NCBI RefSeq assembly: GCF_024171405.1
Contig: NZ_JALJZT010000002.1
Span: forward strand, 186,001-250,000
DNA: 64,000 bases
From: Qipengyuania citrea
GTDB taxonomy: Bacteria; Pseudomonadota; Alphaproteobacteria; Sphingomonadales; Sphingomonadaceae
Direction: 5' to 3'
The translations under genes and the position numbers were made by a program. Within the stretch, counting starts at the first letter, position 1, and the number at the start of each line of letters is the position of its first letter. Positions 43,186 to 52,305 of this stretch are shown here, in pieces. Below the pieces are notes generated by a model. That model was not told the DNA's origin, did not search any database, and was given only the letters and a program-made list of their open reading frames with translations.

Positions 43186-44289
43186 CTAGTCGGCGCCGTG
43201 ACCCCGCGCCATGTAATCCGCGCTCTGCATTTCCTTGAGGCGGCTGACCGTGCGCTCGAACTCGAACGCACCATCGCCGGCGGTGTAGAGGTTTTCCGGT
43301 TCGGCCGCCGCCGCGACGAAGAGCTTCACATTGTTCTCGTACAGTGCATCGACCAGCTTGGTGAAGCGGATCGCCTCGTTGCGGTTGTCGGGCGACATCG
43401 CGGGGACACCGACCACGATCACGGTATGATAGGCATGCGCGATCGCGAGATAGTCCGCCGCCCCGCGGTTCTCGCCGCACAACCGCTTGAAGCTGAACAC
43501 GCCGACACCCTTGAGGCTCTTGGGCACGTGGATCGTCCGCCCGCCGCCCAGGTCCAGTTCGGCGCTGGGAACGTGTTCGGCATCCTCGGGCGCGTAATCG
43601 GTGAGGCGGAAAAAGGCCTCGCGCACCTGCGCGGTCGCCTCGTCGCCCAGCGGGGCGTGCCACGTCTCGATATCGCCCAGCCGGTCGAGCCGGTAATCGG
43701 TCGGACCGTTGAGCGGCAGCACGTCCATTTCGTCTTCGACAAGATCGATGAAGGGCAGGAAGAGCGAGCGGTTGATCCCGTCCTTGTAGAGATCGCGCGG
43801 CGGGCGGTTGCTGGTGGTGACCACGGTCACGCCCTCGTCGCGGATCAGCGCGGTGAACAGCCGTGCCATGATCGCCGCATCGGCGGTGTTGTTCACCACC
43901 ATCTCGTCGAAGGCGAGACAGCGCACATCGGCGGCGATATCGCGTGCGACCTTGCCGGTTGGATCGCCGGGATCGCTGGTTCGCCGCTCGCGCATGCGCC
44001 GGTCGACCTCGAGCATGAACTCGTGGAAATGCGCGCGGCGTTTCTCGGCGATCCCCAGCGTCTCGACGAACAGGTCCATCAGCATCGACTTGCCGCGCCC
44101 GACGCCGCCCCACATGTAGACGCCCTCGGGCCGCGCCTTCTTCGGCTTGAACAGCTGTGCGAGCAGCCCGCCCGAACTCTCCGCCTCGAGGTCCTTCTGC
44201 AGTCGGTCGAGCCGCTGTGCGGCGCGGCGCTGGTCGGGATCGGCCTGCAATTCGCCCGCCGAGACGAGCCGCTCGTAGCGGGCTAGCAT
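43186..44289 (-). CDS. zapE: ZapE/AFG1 family ATPase
   Basis: 367 residues from ATG 44289. Walker A GGVGRGKSM is at about 61-69, Walker B RCLAFDEMVV, the sensor TTSNRPPRDLY and the arginine finger region FLPFIDLVED follow. ZapE is a divisome-associated ATPase; mitochondrial AFG1/LACE1 relatives act on respiratory complexes. A GTG at 44298 would give a GTGA overlap with the thioesterase gene and is an alternative start. It lies last in the sdhB-thioesterase-zapE operon. sdh-zapE linkage occurs in other alphaproteobacteria. Confidence 0.92.
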   Translation of the reverse strand: MLARYERLVSAGELQADPDQRRAAQRLDRLQKDLEAESSGGLLAQLFKPKKARPEGVYMWGGVGRGKSMLMDLFVETLGIAEKRRAHFHEFMLEVDRRMRERRTSDPGDPTGKVARDIAADVRCLAFDEMVVNNTADAAIMARLFTALIRDEGVTVVTTSNRPPRDLYKDGINRSLFLPFIDLVEDEMDVLPLNGPTDYRLDRLGDIETWHAPLGDEATAQVREAFFRLTDYAPEDAEHVPSAELDLGGGRTIHVPKSLKGVGVFSFKRLCGENRGAADYLAIAHAYHTVIVVGVPAMSPDNRNEAIRFTKLVDALYENNVKLFVAAAAEPENLYTAGDGAFEFERTVSRLKEMQSADYMARGHGAD

Positions 44290-44294
44290 TCCGG

Positions 44295-44762
44295 TCACGC
44301 GGCGGCGCGGGGCTTGATCTTCTTGACGATGCCCGAGAAGCTGGCGACCGCGTGGTCTTCCTGGACCACCGTGCCGCGCACGAACACCATGCTGCCCGTC
44401 TCGCGGACGATCTCGCACACCGCGTCGAGCGGCATGTCGGGCTTGCCGCCGCCCACGAACTGGGTCGATAGCTCGACCGTCACCGACGGGCCCGCATTGC
44501 CGCTGCCGATATTGTGCATGGTGGTGAACAGCGAAATGTCGATCAGCGACAGCGTCACCGCGCCGTGGATGATGCCCTGCAGGTTCAGGTGGCGCCGTTC
44601 GGGGAACATGCGCAGCCGCGCCTTGCCGTCATCGTCCACCCGGGTGATGAGCTTGCCCATCACCGCGCCGTTGAACAGCGTTTCGTCCTTCAGGTTCCAG
44701 TGGCGCCAGCCCGGGTTTTCCGGGTCGGGGCCATGGTCGAACACCTCGTCGCGCAGGGCCAT
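44295..44762 (-). CDS. PaaI family thioesterase (hotdog fold)
   Basis: 155 residues. HLNLQGIIHGAVTLSLIDI contains the hotdog catalytic helix with a His-Gly pair, followed by GPSVTVELSTQFVGGGKP and CEIVRETGSMVFVRGTVVQED. It is likely a cytosolic acyl-CoA thioesterase. The substrate is not readable. It overlaps the sdhB stop by one base and is followed by zapE, so the three genes are one transcript. Confidence 0.88.
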   Translation of the reverse strand: MALRDEVFDHGPDPENPGWRHWNLKDETLFNGAVMGKLITRVDDDGKARLRMFPERRHLNLQGIIHGAVTLSLIDISLFTTMHNIGSGNAGPSVTVELSTQFVGGGKPDMPLDAVCEIVRETGSMVFVRGTVVQEDHAVASFSGIVKKIKPRAAA

Positions 44763-45544
44763 CAGATCGCGCGTTCGGCGATCATTTTCTTGGTTTCGGC
44801 GATTGCCTTGGCGGGGCTGAGGCCCTTGGGGCAGACATTCGCGCAGTTCATGATCGTGTGGCAGCGATAGAGGCGGAAGGGGTCCTCCAGCTGGTCGAGC
44901 CGTTCACCGGTCATCTCGTCGCGGCTGTCGGCCAGCCAGCGATAGGCCTGCAGCAGGATCGCCGGGCCGAGGAACTTGTCCGAATTCCACCAGTAGCTGG
45001 GGCAGGCGGTCGAGCAGCAGGCGCACAGGATGCACTCGTAGAGCCCGTCGAGCTTCTCGCGCTGTTCCGGCGACTGCAGCCGTTCCTTGCCGCTGGGCGT
45101 GGTCGAGACGGTCTGCAGCCAGGGACGGATGCTGGCGTATTGCGCATAGAAATGCGTGAAGTCGGGCACGAGATCCTTGATCACGTCCATGCTCGGCAGC
45201 GGGGTGATGCGAATCTCGCCCTTGAGATCCTCGATCGCGGTGGTGCAGGCGAGACCGTTCTTGCCGTTGAGGTTCATCGAGCACGAACCGCAGATACCTT
45301 CGCGGCACGAACGGCGGAAGGTCAGCGTCGGGTCGATCTCGTTCTTGATCTTGAACAATGCGTCGAGCACCATCGGGCCGCATTCGTCGAGGTCGAGCTC
45401 GAAGGTGTCGTAGCGCGGGTTTTCGCCGCTGTCGGGATCGTAGCGGTAGACCTTGAACTTGCGGATGCGCGTACCGCCGGTCGCCGTATGGGCGCGGCTC
45501 TTGCCGGTGATCTTCGAATTCTTGGGAAGGGTGAAGGTCGCCAT
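44762..45544 (-). CDS. sdhB: Succinate dehydrogenase iron-sulfur subunit
   Basis: 260 residues. The N-terminal 2Fe-2S domain has [15 protein letters not shown] and its fourth Cys in GLACTTAI. The C-terminal domain has 4Fe-4S ligands [16 protein letters not shown] and 3Fe-4S ligands [17 protein letters not shown]. It links the flavoprotein to the membrane anchors of complex II. The other subunits (sdhCDA) are not adjacent: a divergent SDR gene lies upstream across a 213-base gap. Confidence 0.97.
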   Translation of the reverse strand: MATFTLPKNSKITGKSRAHTATGGTRIRKFKVYRYDPDSGENPRYDTFELDLDECGPMVLDALFKIKNEIDPTLTFRRSCREGICGSCSMNLNGKNGLACTTAIEDLKGEIRITPLPSMDVIKDLVPDFTHFYAQYASIRPWLQTVSTTPSGKERLQSPEQREKLDGLYECILCACCSTACPSYWWNSDKFLGPAILLQAYRWLADSRDEMTGERLDQLEDPFRLYRCHTIMNCANVCPKGLSPAKAIAETKKMIAERAI

Positions 45545-45757
45545 TACGCTGTCAGTCCTGTTTCTTTGCGCAACCCATCTAGCGGTTCGGGCGCTTGGCG
45601 CAAGGCCATGTGTGACGCATTTCCTGCAACGGGTGTCCTACAACATGGACCGGGTGTTACACGGTTCAGGGCAAAAACAGCTTCTTGCGCCAAAAGCCCG
45701 GTAATCGGGTGAATTCGGGGGCACCACGGGGCGTTATCGGAGGTCTAGAGCGGTAGG

Positions 45758-46483
45758 ATGAATGTAGGAAAGCCCTTTCGGCGCGCCGCGATCTTCGGCG
45801 CCAGCGGCGGTATCGGCGGCGCGCTGGCGACAAGGCTGGCGGAGCGCGGTGTCGAGGTATGGGCGGGAAGCCGTTCGGGCACGGCAGCAGACCCCTCGCT
45901 GCGCGCCTTTCGCTTCGATCTGTCCGACGAAGCCTCGATCGCCGCGGCCGCTGCCGCGATGGCCGAGGCGCCGCCCGATCTGGTGGTGGTCGCCAGTGGT
46001 GTGCTGACACTGGCCGATGGCTCGGGCCCCGAACGCAGTTACAAGCAGATCGACGGCGCGGCGATGGAAGAGGTGTTCCGGCTCAACACCATCGGCCCCG
46101 CGTTGGTGGCCAAGCATGTGCTGCCCCTGTTGCCGCGCGACCGCCGCAGCGTCTTCGCGACGCTATCGGCGCGGGTGGGGTCGATCGGCGACAATCGCCT
46201 GGGCGGTTGGCACAGCTACCGTGCCAGCAAGGCTGCGCTCAACATGCTGCGCAAGAATTTTGCGATCGAGCTGGGCCGGACGCACAAGCAGGCGATCGTG
46301 GCAGGCCTGCATCCGGGCACGGTGGATTCGGCGCTGTCCGAACCCTTCCAGGCCAATCTGCCCGCGGGCCAGCTGACCCGGCCCGCCGATGCGGCGGACA
46401 ACCTGCTGAATGTCATCGACGGGCTGACGGTGGTGGACAGCGGCGGCGTGTTCGACTGGAAGGGCGAAGCCGTTCCGGCCTAG
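45758..46483 (+). CDS. SDR family protein (C-factor-like)
   Basis: 241 residues. The Rossmann loop is FGASGGIGGALATRLAERG at the N-terminus and the catalytic YRASKAAL is in the middle, with SVFATLSARVGS contributing the Ser. The C-terminus LHPGTVDSALSEPFQANLP resembles the C-factor/CsgA branch, whose members are signalling or phospholipid-acting dehydrogenases. The substrate is unknown. Divergent from sdhB. Confidence 0.87.
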   Translation: MNVGKPFRRAAIFGASGGIGGALATRLAERGVEVWAGSRSGTAADPSLRAFRFDLSDEASIAAAAAAMAEAPPDLVVVASGVLTLADGSGPERSYKQIDGAAMEEVFRLNTIGPALVAKHVLPLLPRDRRSVFATLSARVGSIGDNRLGGWHSYRASKAALNMLRKNFAIELGRTHKQAIVAGLHPGTVDSALSEPFQANLPAGQLTRPADAADNLLNVIDGLTVVDSGGVFDWKGEAVPA

Positions 46484-46488
46484 GCGGC

Positions 46489-47667
46489 CTACGCGCCCGC
46501 CCGCCCGGTTTCGGCACGCTCGAGATTGAAGGCGAGCAGTTCTCCATAGCGCTGGCCCGCCAGACCCTTGCGGCCGCTGCGCTGCGGCATCAGCACCCCG
46601 GGCTTGGCATTGCCTTCGACCACCATCGGCCCGTCGGGCGTGAACGCGATATCCCAGCCGATAAGCGTATATTCGGGGAACGCCGCGGCATGCGCGCGGC
46701 AGGCGAGCGCCACGGTCTTTTCCCAATCGGGCAGCTGCAGATCGCCAAAGGCCGCGCCGCTGACCGGATGGCATTCGTAATCGCCGCCACCATAGCCCTT
46801 GCAGGCGGTACCCGCGCGCCCGGTTTCGAAATCGACCGGCATGATCAGCCCGCCCGCCTTCATGTTATCGATCACCGGGCCGCGCAGCGAAGGCACGCGA
46901 AGCACGGTGCTGACCAGTTCGGGTTCTCCCGTCTCATTACGCATCGTGGTGAGCCGCGCAGTCGCCAGCGCATCCATCGCATAGTCCGCCAGCGCTGCGT
47001 GGTTGCCCAGTGCGCGCTGGATCACCCACACTTGCCGGTCATCGACATAGGGCGCGATCGCCTGGGCGAAGGCGGCCTGGTCGGTGATATCGGACACGGC
47101 ATGGGGGAGCAGCGCGACACCGCGGCCGCCTTCGCCGTGCGTGGGCTTGGCAATCAGCGGGTGTCCGCGGGCGGGGCGAAAATCGCGCAATCCGCGATCG
47201 TAGACCGCGTGCACGGCGGGATGGGGCAGGCCGTGCGCGGCGCAGCGGCGATAGAACGCCGCCTTGTCGACCAGCACGCAGGCGCGGCTCCATCCCTGCG
47301 AGTTGATGATCTTGTTGAAGCCCGCATCCTCGAACCGCCGGATATAGTGATCGAGCTCCTCGGGCCGCTCGATCCGGAACAGCGCGATGTCATTGGGATC
47401 GACGAAACGTTCGCGCGCGATTGCCAGCGCCTGCCGTTCCCACTGCGCATCCATGCCGTACTTGCGCGCGACAGCGAAGGTTCGTGATGGCAGCCATGCA
47501 GCAAAGCCCCGCGCAATGCCCCGGTCGAGCATTGTACGCGCCGGTGACCGGCTGCGGCGGCGGCGCTCGTAATGCGCAGCGAAGGCCGGGGCGCTGGCGG
47601 CTTCGGCCCCGCCGGGGAACAGCGCGAACGCCTTCTTGGCGTAATAGGCGAGTTCGGCGGGGTGCAT
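46489..47667 (-). CDS. Sugar-transfer associated ATP-grasp protein
   Basis: 392 residues. An N-terminal helical region (about 1-100) is followed by an ATP-grasp fold: LIAKPTHGEGGRGVALL (the glycine-rich B loop), VWVIQRALGNH, the strand-turn YTLIGWDIAFTPDGPMVVEGNAKPG with the Mg-binding Glu and Asn. This matches the ATP-grasp family often found next to sugar-transfer genes. It forms an amide or ester bond using an acyl-phosphate. It lies six bases downstream of a second ATP-grasp gene, so the two act together. The product is unknown. Confidence 0.87.
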   Translation of the reverse strand: MHPAELAYYAKKAFALFPGGAEAASAPAFAAHYERRRRSRSPARTMLDRGIARGFAAWLPSRTFAVARKYGMDAQWERQALAIARERFVDPNDIALFRIERPEELDHYIRRFEDAGFNKIINSQGWSRACVLVDKAAFYRRCAAHGLPHPAVHAVYDRGLRDFRPARGHPLIAKPTHGEGGRGVALLPHAVSDITDQAAFAQAIAPYVDDRQVWVIQRALGNHAALADYAMDALATARLTTMRNETGEPELVSTVLRVPSLRGPVIDNMKAGGLIMPVDFETGRAGTACKGYGGGDYECHPVSGAAFGDLQLPDWEKTVALACRAHAAAFPEYTLIGWDIAFTPDGPMVVEGNAKPGVLMPQRSGRKGLAGQRYGELLAFNLERAETGRAGA

Positions 47668-47673
47668 GGCGGG

Positions 47674-48744
47674 TCAGACTTCGATGGTTTCGCCGCCGAC
47701 ATCCTCGGGCATCATCGCTAGGTCGAACGGCACCCGTTCTGCCGTGATCACTCCCTGCCGGTCCATGCTGTAGGCCGCGATATGCTCGATCAGCTGGGCA
47801 TGCGTCAGCCCGGCCAGTTGCGCCGCGCCCGAGACGGTCTTCTTCGACCACAGGTTGCACGACAGATTAACTTCCATGAACAGCACTTCGCCGGTCGTCG
47901 GGGTATAGCGGAACTCGAAGCGCCCGTAGTCGAACGGCCACAGTTCGGGCAGCATGGCCCGCGTATATTCGCGGATCTTGCGCGTCATGACCGGGTTCTT
48001 CATCGCGACCAGCCGTTCCTTCGGACCTTCGGACAGCCCACGCTTTTCCTCGTAGGAGCGGAAATTGCCCTCATCGCCCGGCATTTCGAAGCGCATTGTC
48101 GACAGCAGGATCGGCTCGGCTCCGCCCAGCACGGGGACCACCACGTCATAGGCGCCCTCATAGCGTTCGACGATCACGTCGTGGCCTTCCTCGTGGAGCT
48201 TTGCGATGTCGCGTTTCGCATCGTCCCAATTGGTCGGCATGGTGACGCCCCAACTGGCGGATGAGGCGTTGGGTTTGACCACCAGCCGTTCGAAAGCGAA
48301 GTCGGGATAGGGAATGTGCATGCACCCCCGCCGCGCGATCAGCCAGGGGGCGACGGGTACGCCGCGCGCGACCGCCACGGTCTTCATCAGATGCTTGTCG
48401 TCCGACAGGCCGCGCAGAATGGGCGAGGCGCCGAGCGCGGGCAGGCCGATGCGCTGCGCCAACAGCGGGCCGAGCATCTCGCTCATCGGATATCCCGCGC
48501 GGTTGAGCAGGGTGAAGACGTAATCGAAATCGGTCTTTTCGAACAAGGCGGTAAAATCGCTCGCCGGGGTCACGTCGAGACCGATCGCGCGCAAGGTGTC
48601 GAGCACTTCGTGGTGATAGACCGCATGATTGCCGTCTTCGCCATGCAGCTGGCCGCCGGCGGTGGCATGCTTGGCAAGGAACAGGACGCGCAGCCGATCC
48701 TTGTCGGCGGCGGGTATCGTGAACAGGTCGATCGTGTGACTCAT
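47674..48744 (-). CDS. D-alanine-D-alanine ligase-like ATP-grasp protein
   Basis: 356 residues beginning MSHTIDLFTIPAADKD, with AAAGG-type ribosome site upstream. It is an ATP-grasp ligase by layout: VKPNASSASWGV (B-domain loop), IVERYEGAYDVVVPVLGG, RFEFRYTPTTGEVLFMEVNLSCNLW with the metal Glu and Asn, and SGAAQLAGLTHAQLI as the last helix pair typical of D-Ala-D-Ala ligase relatives. True Ddl proteins sit in the dcw cluster and have other signatures, so a different peptide-bond product is likely. First gene of a two-ligase operon. Confidence 0.83.
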   Translation of the reverse strand: MSHTIDLFTIPAADKDRLRVLFLAKHATAGGQLHGEDGNHAVYHHEVLDTLRAIGLDVTPASDFTALFEKTDFDYVFTLLNRAGYPMSEMLGPLLAQRIGLPALGASPILRGLSDDKHLMKTVAVARGVPVAPWLIARRGCMHIPYPDFAFERLVVKPNASSASWGVTMPTNWDDAKRDIAKLHEEGHDVIVERYEGAYDVVVPVLGGAEPILLSTMRFEMPGDEGNFRSYEEKRGLSEGPKERLVAMKNPVMTRKIREYTRAMLPELWPFDYGRFEFRYTPTTGEVLFMEVNLSCNLWSKKTVSGAAQLAGLTHAQLIEHIAAYSMDRQGVITAERVPFDLAMMPEDVGGETIEV

Positions 48745-48850
48745 GCGCGCGCCTTTACCTGTGGCCCATGACAGGGTCACGAATTTTGTGCTTGTCGCAA
48801 ATCCGAAAACGGATAGCTTTCCTTGGCGAGCGCCGGTCAAGGAGAGCGCG

Positions 48851-49480
48851 ATGGGGCTAAGGGCCTGGTACGATCGTCACGTAATGCCGCGGTTGATCAC
48901 GGCAGCCTGCGGGCAGGACGGTATCGAGAAACGCCGCCGCCAGCTGATCCCGCTTGCCGAGGGCCGCGTGTTCGAACTCGGCTGCGGAGGCGGGCTCAAC
49001 CAGGCGCTTTACGACAGCGACAAGATCACCTCTTTTGCCGGGATCGATCCGCATGAAAAGCTGCTCGCCGGCGCGCGCGAACGTGCGCGGGCGAAGGGGT
49101 GGGAGACCGATATCCGTGCGGGCGTGGGCGAGGATATTCCTTTTCCCTCGGGCTCGTTCGATACGGTGGTGTGCACCTATACGCTGTGTTCGGTCGACGA
49201 TCCGGACAAAGTGCTGTCGGAACTGCGCCGGATACTGGCCCCGCGCGGACAACTGCTGTTTCTCGAACATGGCCGTGCGCCCGATGCGGGCGTCGCGCAG
49301 TGGCAGGACCGTCTGGAGCCGCTGTGGAAACCGCTGGCCGGCGGGTGCCATCTGACGCGGCCGGTGGGCGCATCGCTGCGCCGTGCGGGCTTTGCGGTCG
49401 AACCGCTCGGCCAGGCCTATCTCAAGCAAGCGCCCAAGGTACTGGGCTGGATGGAATGGGGTGTGGCGCGCAAGGCCTGA
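48851..49480 (+). CDS. Class I SAM-dependent methyltransferase
   Basis: 209 residues with an ideal AAGGAG (48839-48844) before ATG 48851. SAM motifs are VFELGCGGGLNQALY, FAGIDPHEKLLAGA (acid of motif II) and GEDIPFPSGSFDTVVCTYTLCSV. The pattern is that of UbiE/phospholipid N-methyltransferase-like enzymes such as PmtA. The substrate is not readable. It is divergent from the ATP-grasp pair, with about 106 bases between starts, and ends at a hairpin shared with the convergent rne gene. Confidence 0.87.
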   Translation: MGLRAWYDRHVMPRLITAACGQDGIEKRRRQLIPLAEGRVFELGCGGGLNQALYDSDKITSFAGIDPHEKLLAGARERARAKGWETDIRAGVGEDIPFPSGSFDTVVCTYTLCSVDDPDKVLSELRRILAPRGQLLFLEHGRAPDAGVAQWQDRLEPLWKPLAGGCHLTRPVGASLRRAGFAVEPLGQAYLKQAPKVLGWMEWGVARKA

Positions 49481-49509
49481 GGGCCGGCGAGTGCAAGACC
49501 CGCCGGCCC
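49481..49509. terminator. Bidirectional intrinsic-type hairpin between methyltransferase and rne
   Basis: A perfect nine-base stem, GGGCCGGCG paired with CGCCGGCCC across an 11-base loop, starts directly after the methyltransferase stop and ends ten bases before the rne stop. The stem is suitable as a terminator in both directions, although no clean T-run follows. Confidence 0.65.
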
Positions 49510-49519
49510 CCTGGGCTTG

Positions 49520-52291
49520 CTATTCGTCGCCGAAGGTGCGCTGCCACCAGCCGCGCTTGGGCTTGGCGGGTTCGGCCGATGCCGCGCTGTCTTCGGTTAC
49601 CGCTTTGGGTGCCGCCGGCTCGGGAGCAGGCTGGGCAGCGGGTGCGGGTGCGGCTTCGACCGGCGCTGCGGGAGCAGCTTCGGTCTCGGCCTTCTTCTTG
49701 CGCGGCGCGCGCTTCTTGGGCGCGGGCTTGGCTTCGGTTTCACCCTCTGCCGGTGCAGCGGCAGCGGCTTCGGTCTCGGCCTTTTTCTTGCGCGGTGCGC
49801 GCTTCTTGGGCGCGGGCTTGGCTTCGGCCTCGGCGTCCGCCTCTACCGGTGCGTCGGTAGCGGGTGCGGCTTCAGCTTCGGCATCGGTCTTCTTCTTGCG
49901 CGGGGCACGCTTGCGCGGCTTGGGCTTTTCTTCCGTCTCGGCAGCAGCCTCGGCGGTTTCTGGCGAATCCTCGGGACCCGCGACCACGGCCATGTCCTCG
50001 ACCACCGCGTCCGAAACCCCTTCGAGTTTCTCGGCGTCTTCGGACGTTACCTCGTCCGAGGTCCGGCCGCGACCACGGCCACCCCGGCGGCGACCACCCC
50101 GGCGGCGGCGCTTCTTCGGCCGGTCATCGCCGTCGTCGCTTTCGCTATCGGCGTCGGTATCCGTGTCCGTGTCCGTGTCGTCGTCGCTGTCATCGCCATT
50201 GTCGTCGTCATCCGAATCGTCGCGATCGTCATCGTCGGAATGCTGGCGACCCTTGTTGCGTCCGCGACCGCCCCGGCGGCGGCGGCGCTTCTTGCGCGGA
50301 CGATCGTCGTCCTCGCCGCCATTGCTGTCGTCGCGTTCGCTGTCGTCGTCGTTCTCGTCGAGGATTTCTTCATCGTCCTCGTCATCGACGATGGTGTCGA
50401 AACGCGGCGCATCCTTGGGCTTGGGCCCATGGCTGGAGACCGACATCTTCGCGCCTTCGTCCTCGCCTTCGGGCACGACTTCGACGGTCACATGATAACG
50501 CTGTTCGATCTCCATGAGATCGGCGCGCTTTTCGTTGAGCAGATAGACTGCGGCTTCGGTGCTGGCTGCCAGGCGGATGGTCGAGCCCTTGCCCTTGGCG
50601 GCTTCGTCCTCGATCTGGCGCAGCGCCGACAGGCCCGCGCTCGACGCGGTGCGCACCAGGCCGGTACCGTCGCAATGCGGACATTCGCGGGTGGTCGCTT
50701 CGAGCACGCCGGTGCGCAGGCGCTGGCGGCTCATTTCCATCAGGCCGAAGCTCGAGATGCGGCCGACCTGGATGCGCGCGCGGTCGGTCTTGAGCGCGTC
50801 CTTCATCGCCTTTTCGACCTTGCGCGTGTTGGAGTGGTGCTCCTGGTCGATGAAGTCGATCACCACGAGACCGGCCATGTCGCGCAGGCGCAACTGGCGG
50901 GCGATCTCGCGCGCGGCTTCGAGATTGGTGTGCAGCGCGGTCTGCTCGATATTGTGCTCCTTGGTGGAGCGGCCCGAGTTGATGTCGATCGACACCAGTG
51001 CCTCGGTCGGGTTGATGACCAGATAGCCACCCGATTTGAGCTGGACGACCGGATCGTACATCGCCTTGAGCTGGTCTTCGGCGCCGTAGCGCTGGAACAG
51101 CGGCACGGGGTCCGAATACTGCTTCACCCGGCGGGCATGGCTGGGCATCAGCAGTTTCATGAACTGCTTGGCCAGCTTGTAGCCTTCTTCGCCCTCGACC
51201 ACGACTTCCTCGATGTCGCGATTGTAGATGTCGCGGATCGCGCGCTTGATCAGGTCGCTGTCCGAATGGATCAGCGCGGGTGCGCTCGAATCCAGCGTGC
51301 GTTCGCGGATCTCGTCCCACAGGCGGGCGAGGTAATCGAAATCGCGCTTGATTTCGGTCTTGGTGCGGCTGAGCCCGGCGGTGCGGACGATCAGCCCCAT
51401 GGTGCGCGGCAGGGTGAGGTCGCTGACGACCTGCTTGAGCCGCTTGCGGTCGGCCGCGCTGGAAATCTTGCGCGAAATGCCGCCGCCGTGGCTGCTGTTG
51501 GGCATCAGCACGGTGTAACGACCGGCGAGGCTGAGATAGCTGGTCAGCGCAGCGCCCTTGTTGCCGCGTTCTTCCTTGACGACCTGGACGAGCAGCACCT
51601 GGCGGCGCTGGATGACGTCCTGGATCTTGTAGCGGCGACGCAGCGCCATGCGCTTGGCGCGTGCTTCGTCGACTTCCTTGGCGCGGGTGCGGCCCTTGCC
51701 CTGGCCCTGGCGGCGACCGCGGCCGCGACGGCCCTGGTTGCGGCCCTTGCGGCGATTGTCGCCATCCGATTCCTCTTCGTCGGAATCGTCGTCGCCATCG
51801 TCATCATCGTCGTCGTCGCGGTCGAGATGACCTTCCTCGATCGTCGCGACATCGTCCTTGTCGGACGTGTCGACTTCCTCGAGCCCGTCTTCGGCGAGGT
51901 CTTCGGCGAGGGCGCCGGAGCTTTCGTCATCGGCGTCGTACTCGTCGCCGGGCATTTCGCCGCGGTCTTCTTCCTCGTCGCGCAGACGGGCTTCTTCCTC
52001 GGCCGCTTCGGCCTCGGCAGCGAGCAGTTCGTCGCGGTCTTCCTTGGGGATCTGGTAATAATCGGGGTGGATCTCGCTGAAGGCGAGGAAGCCGTGGCGA
52101 TTACCGCCGAAATCCACGAACGCCGCCTGCAGCGACGGTTCGACCCTGGTTACCTTGGCAAGGTAGATATTGCCCTTGATTTGCTTGTGGTCGGCGGATT
52201 CGAAATCGAATTCTTCAATCCGGTTGCCCTTGAGCACCGCCACCCGGGTTTCTTCCGAGTGGCGCGCATCGATAAGCATGCGCGTTGCCAT
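49520..52291 (-). CDS. rne: Ribonuclease E/G
   Basis: A 923-residue endoribonuclease of the RNA degradosome. The S1 domain at about 35-260 is split by an insertion (about 84-222) containing an Asp/Glu run and then an Arg/Gly/Lys stretch. The catalytic domain has Asp436 in SIDINSG and Asp479 in VVIDFID, and the Zn-link Cys537/Cys540 in ECPHC. After about 560 the protein is disordered, with acidic and RGR-rich tracts and repeats of KPAPKKRAPRKKKAETEA that probably bind RNA or degradosome partners. ATG 52291 gives the MATRMLIDARHSEETRVAVL start typical of alphaproteobacterial RNase E. Confidence 0.96.
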   Translation of the reverse strand: MATRMLIDARHSEETRVAVLKGNRIEEFDFESADHKQIKGNIYLAKVTRVEPSLQAAFVDFGGNRHGFLAFSEIHPDYYQIPKEDRDELLAAEAEAAEEEARLRDEEEDRGEMPGDEYDADDESSGALAEDLAEDGLEEVDTSDKDDVATIEEGHLDRDDDDDDDGDDDSDEEESDGDNRRKGRNQGRRGRGRRQGQGKGRTRAKEVDEARAKRMALRRRYKIQDVIQRRQVLLVQVVKEERGNKGAALTSYLSLAGRYTVLMPNSSHGGGISRKISSAADRKRLKQVVSDLTLPRTMGLIVRTAGLSRTKTEIKRDFDYLARLWDEIRERTLDSSAPALIHSDSDLIKRAIRDIYNRDIEEVVVEGEEGYKLAKQFMKLLMPSHARRVKQYSDPVPLFQRYGAEDQLKAMYDPVVQLKSGGYLVINPTEALVSIDINSGRSTKEHNIEQTALHTNLEAAREIARQLRLRDMAGLVVIDFIDQEHHSNTRKVEKAMKDALKTDRARIQVGRISSFGLMEMSRQRLRTGVLEATTRECPHCDGTGLVRTASSAGLSALRQIEDEAAKGKGSTIRLAASTEAAVYLLNEKRADLMEIEQRYHVTVEVVPEGEDEGAKMSVSSHGPKPKDAPRFDTIVDDEDDEEILDENDDDSERDDSNGGEDDDRPRKKRRRRRGGRGRNKGRQHSDDDDRDDSDDDDNGDDSDDDTDTDTDTDADSESDDGDDRPKKRRRRGGRRRGGRGRGRTSDEVTSEDAEKLEGVSDAVVEDMAVVAGPEDSPETAEAAAETEEKPKPRKRAPRKKKTDAEAEAAPATDAPVEADAEAEAKPAPKKRAPRKKKAETEAAAAAPAEGETEAKPAPKKRAPRKKKAETEAAPAAPVEAAPAPAAQPAPEPAAPKAVTEDSAASAEPAKPKRGWWQRTFGDE

Positions 52292-52305
52292 TGATATGTC
52301 TCCAG

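Noticed and set aside
49700..49900. Repeated units that could look like a CRISPR or tandem repeat array
   Set aside because: They encode the repeated APKKRAPRKKK module of RNase E in frame and are not separated by spacers.
49517..52294. Long antisense reading frame opposite rne on the plus strand
   Set aside because: A 925-codon open frame, but its composition (long runs of Val, Ala, Ile from GTC/GCC repeats) is what the reverse of a GC-rich Asp/Glu/Lys/Arg-rich gene gives, and no ribosome site or motif supports it.
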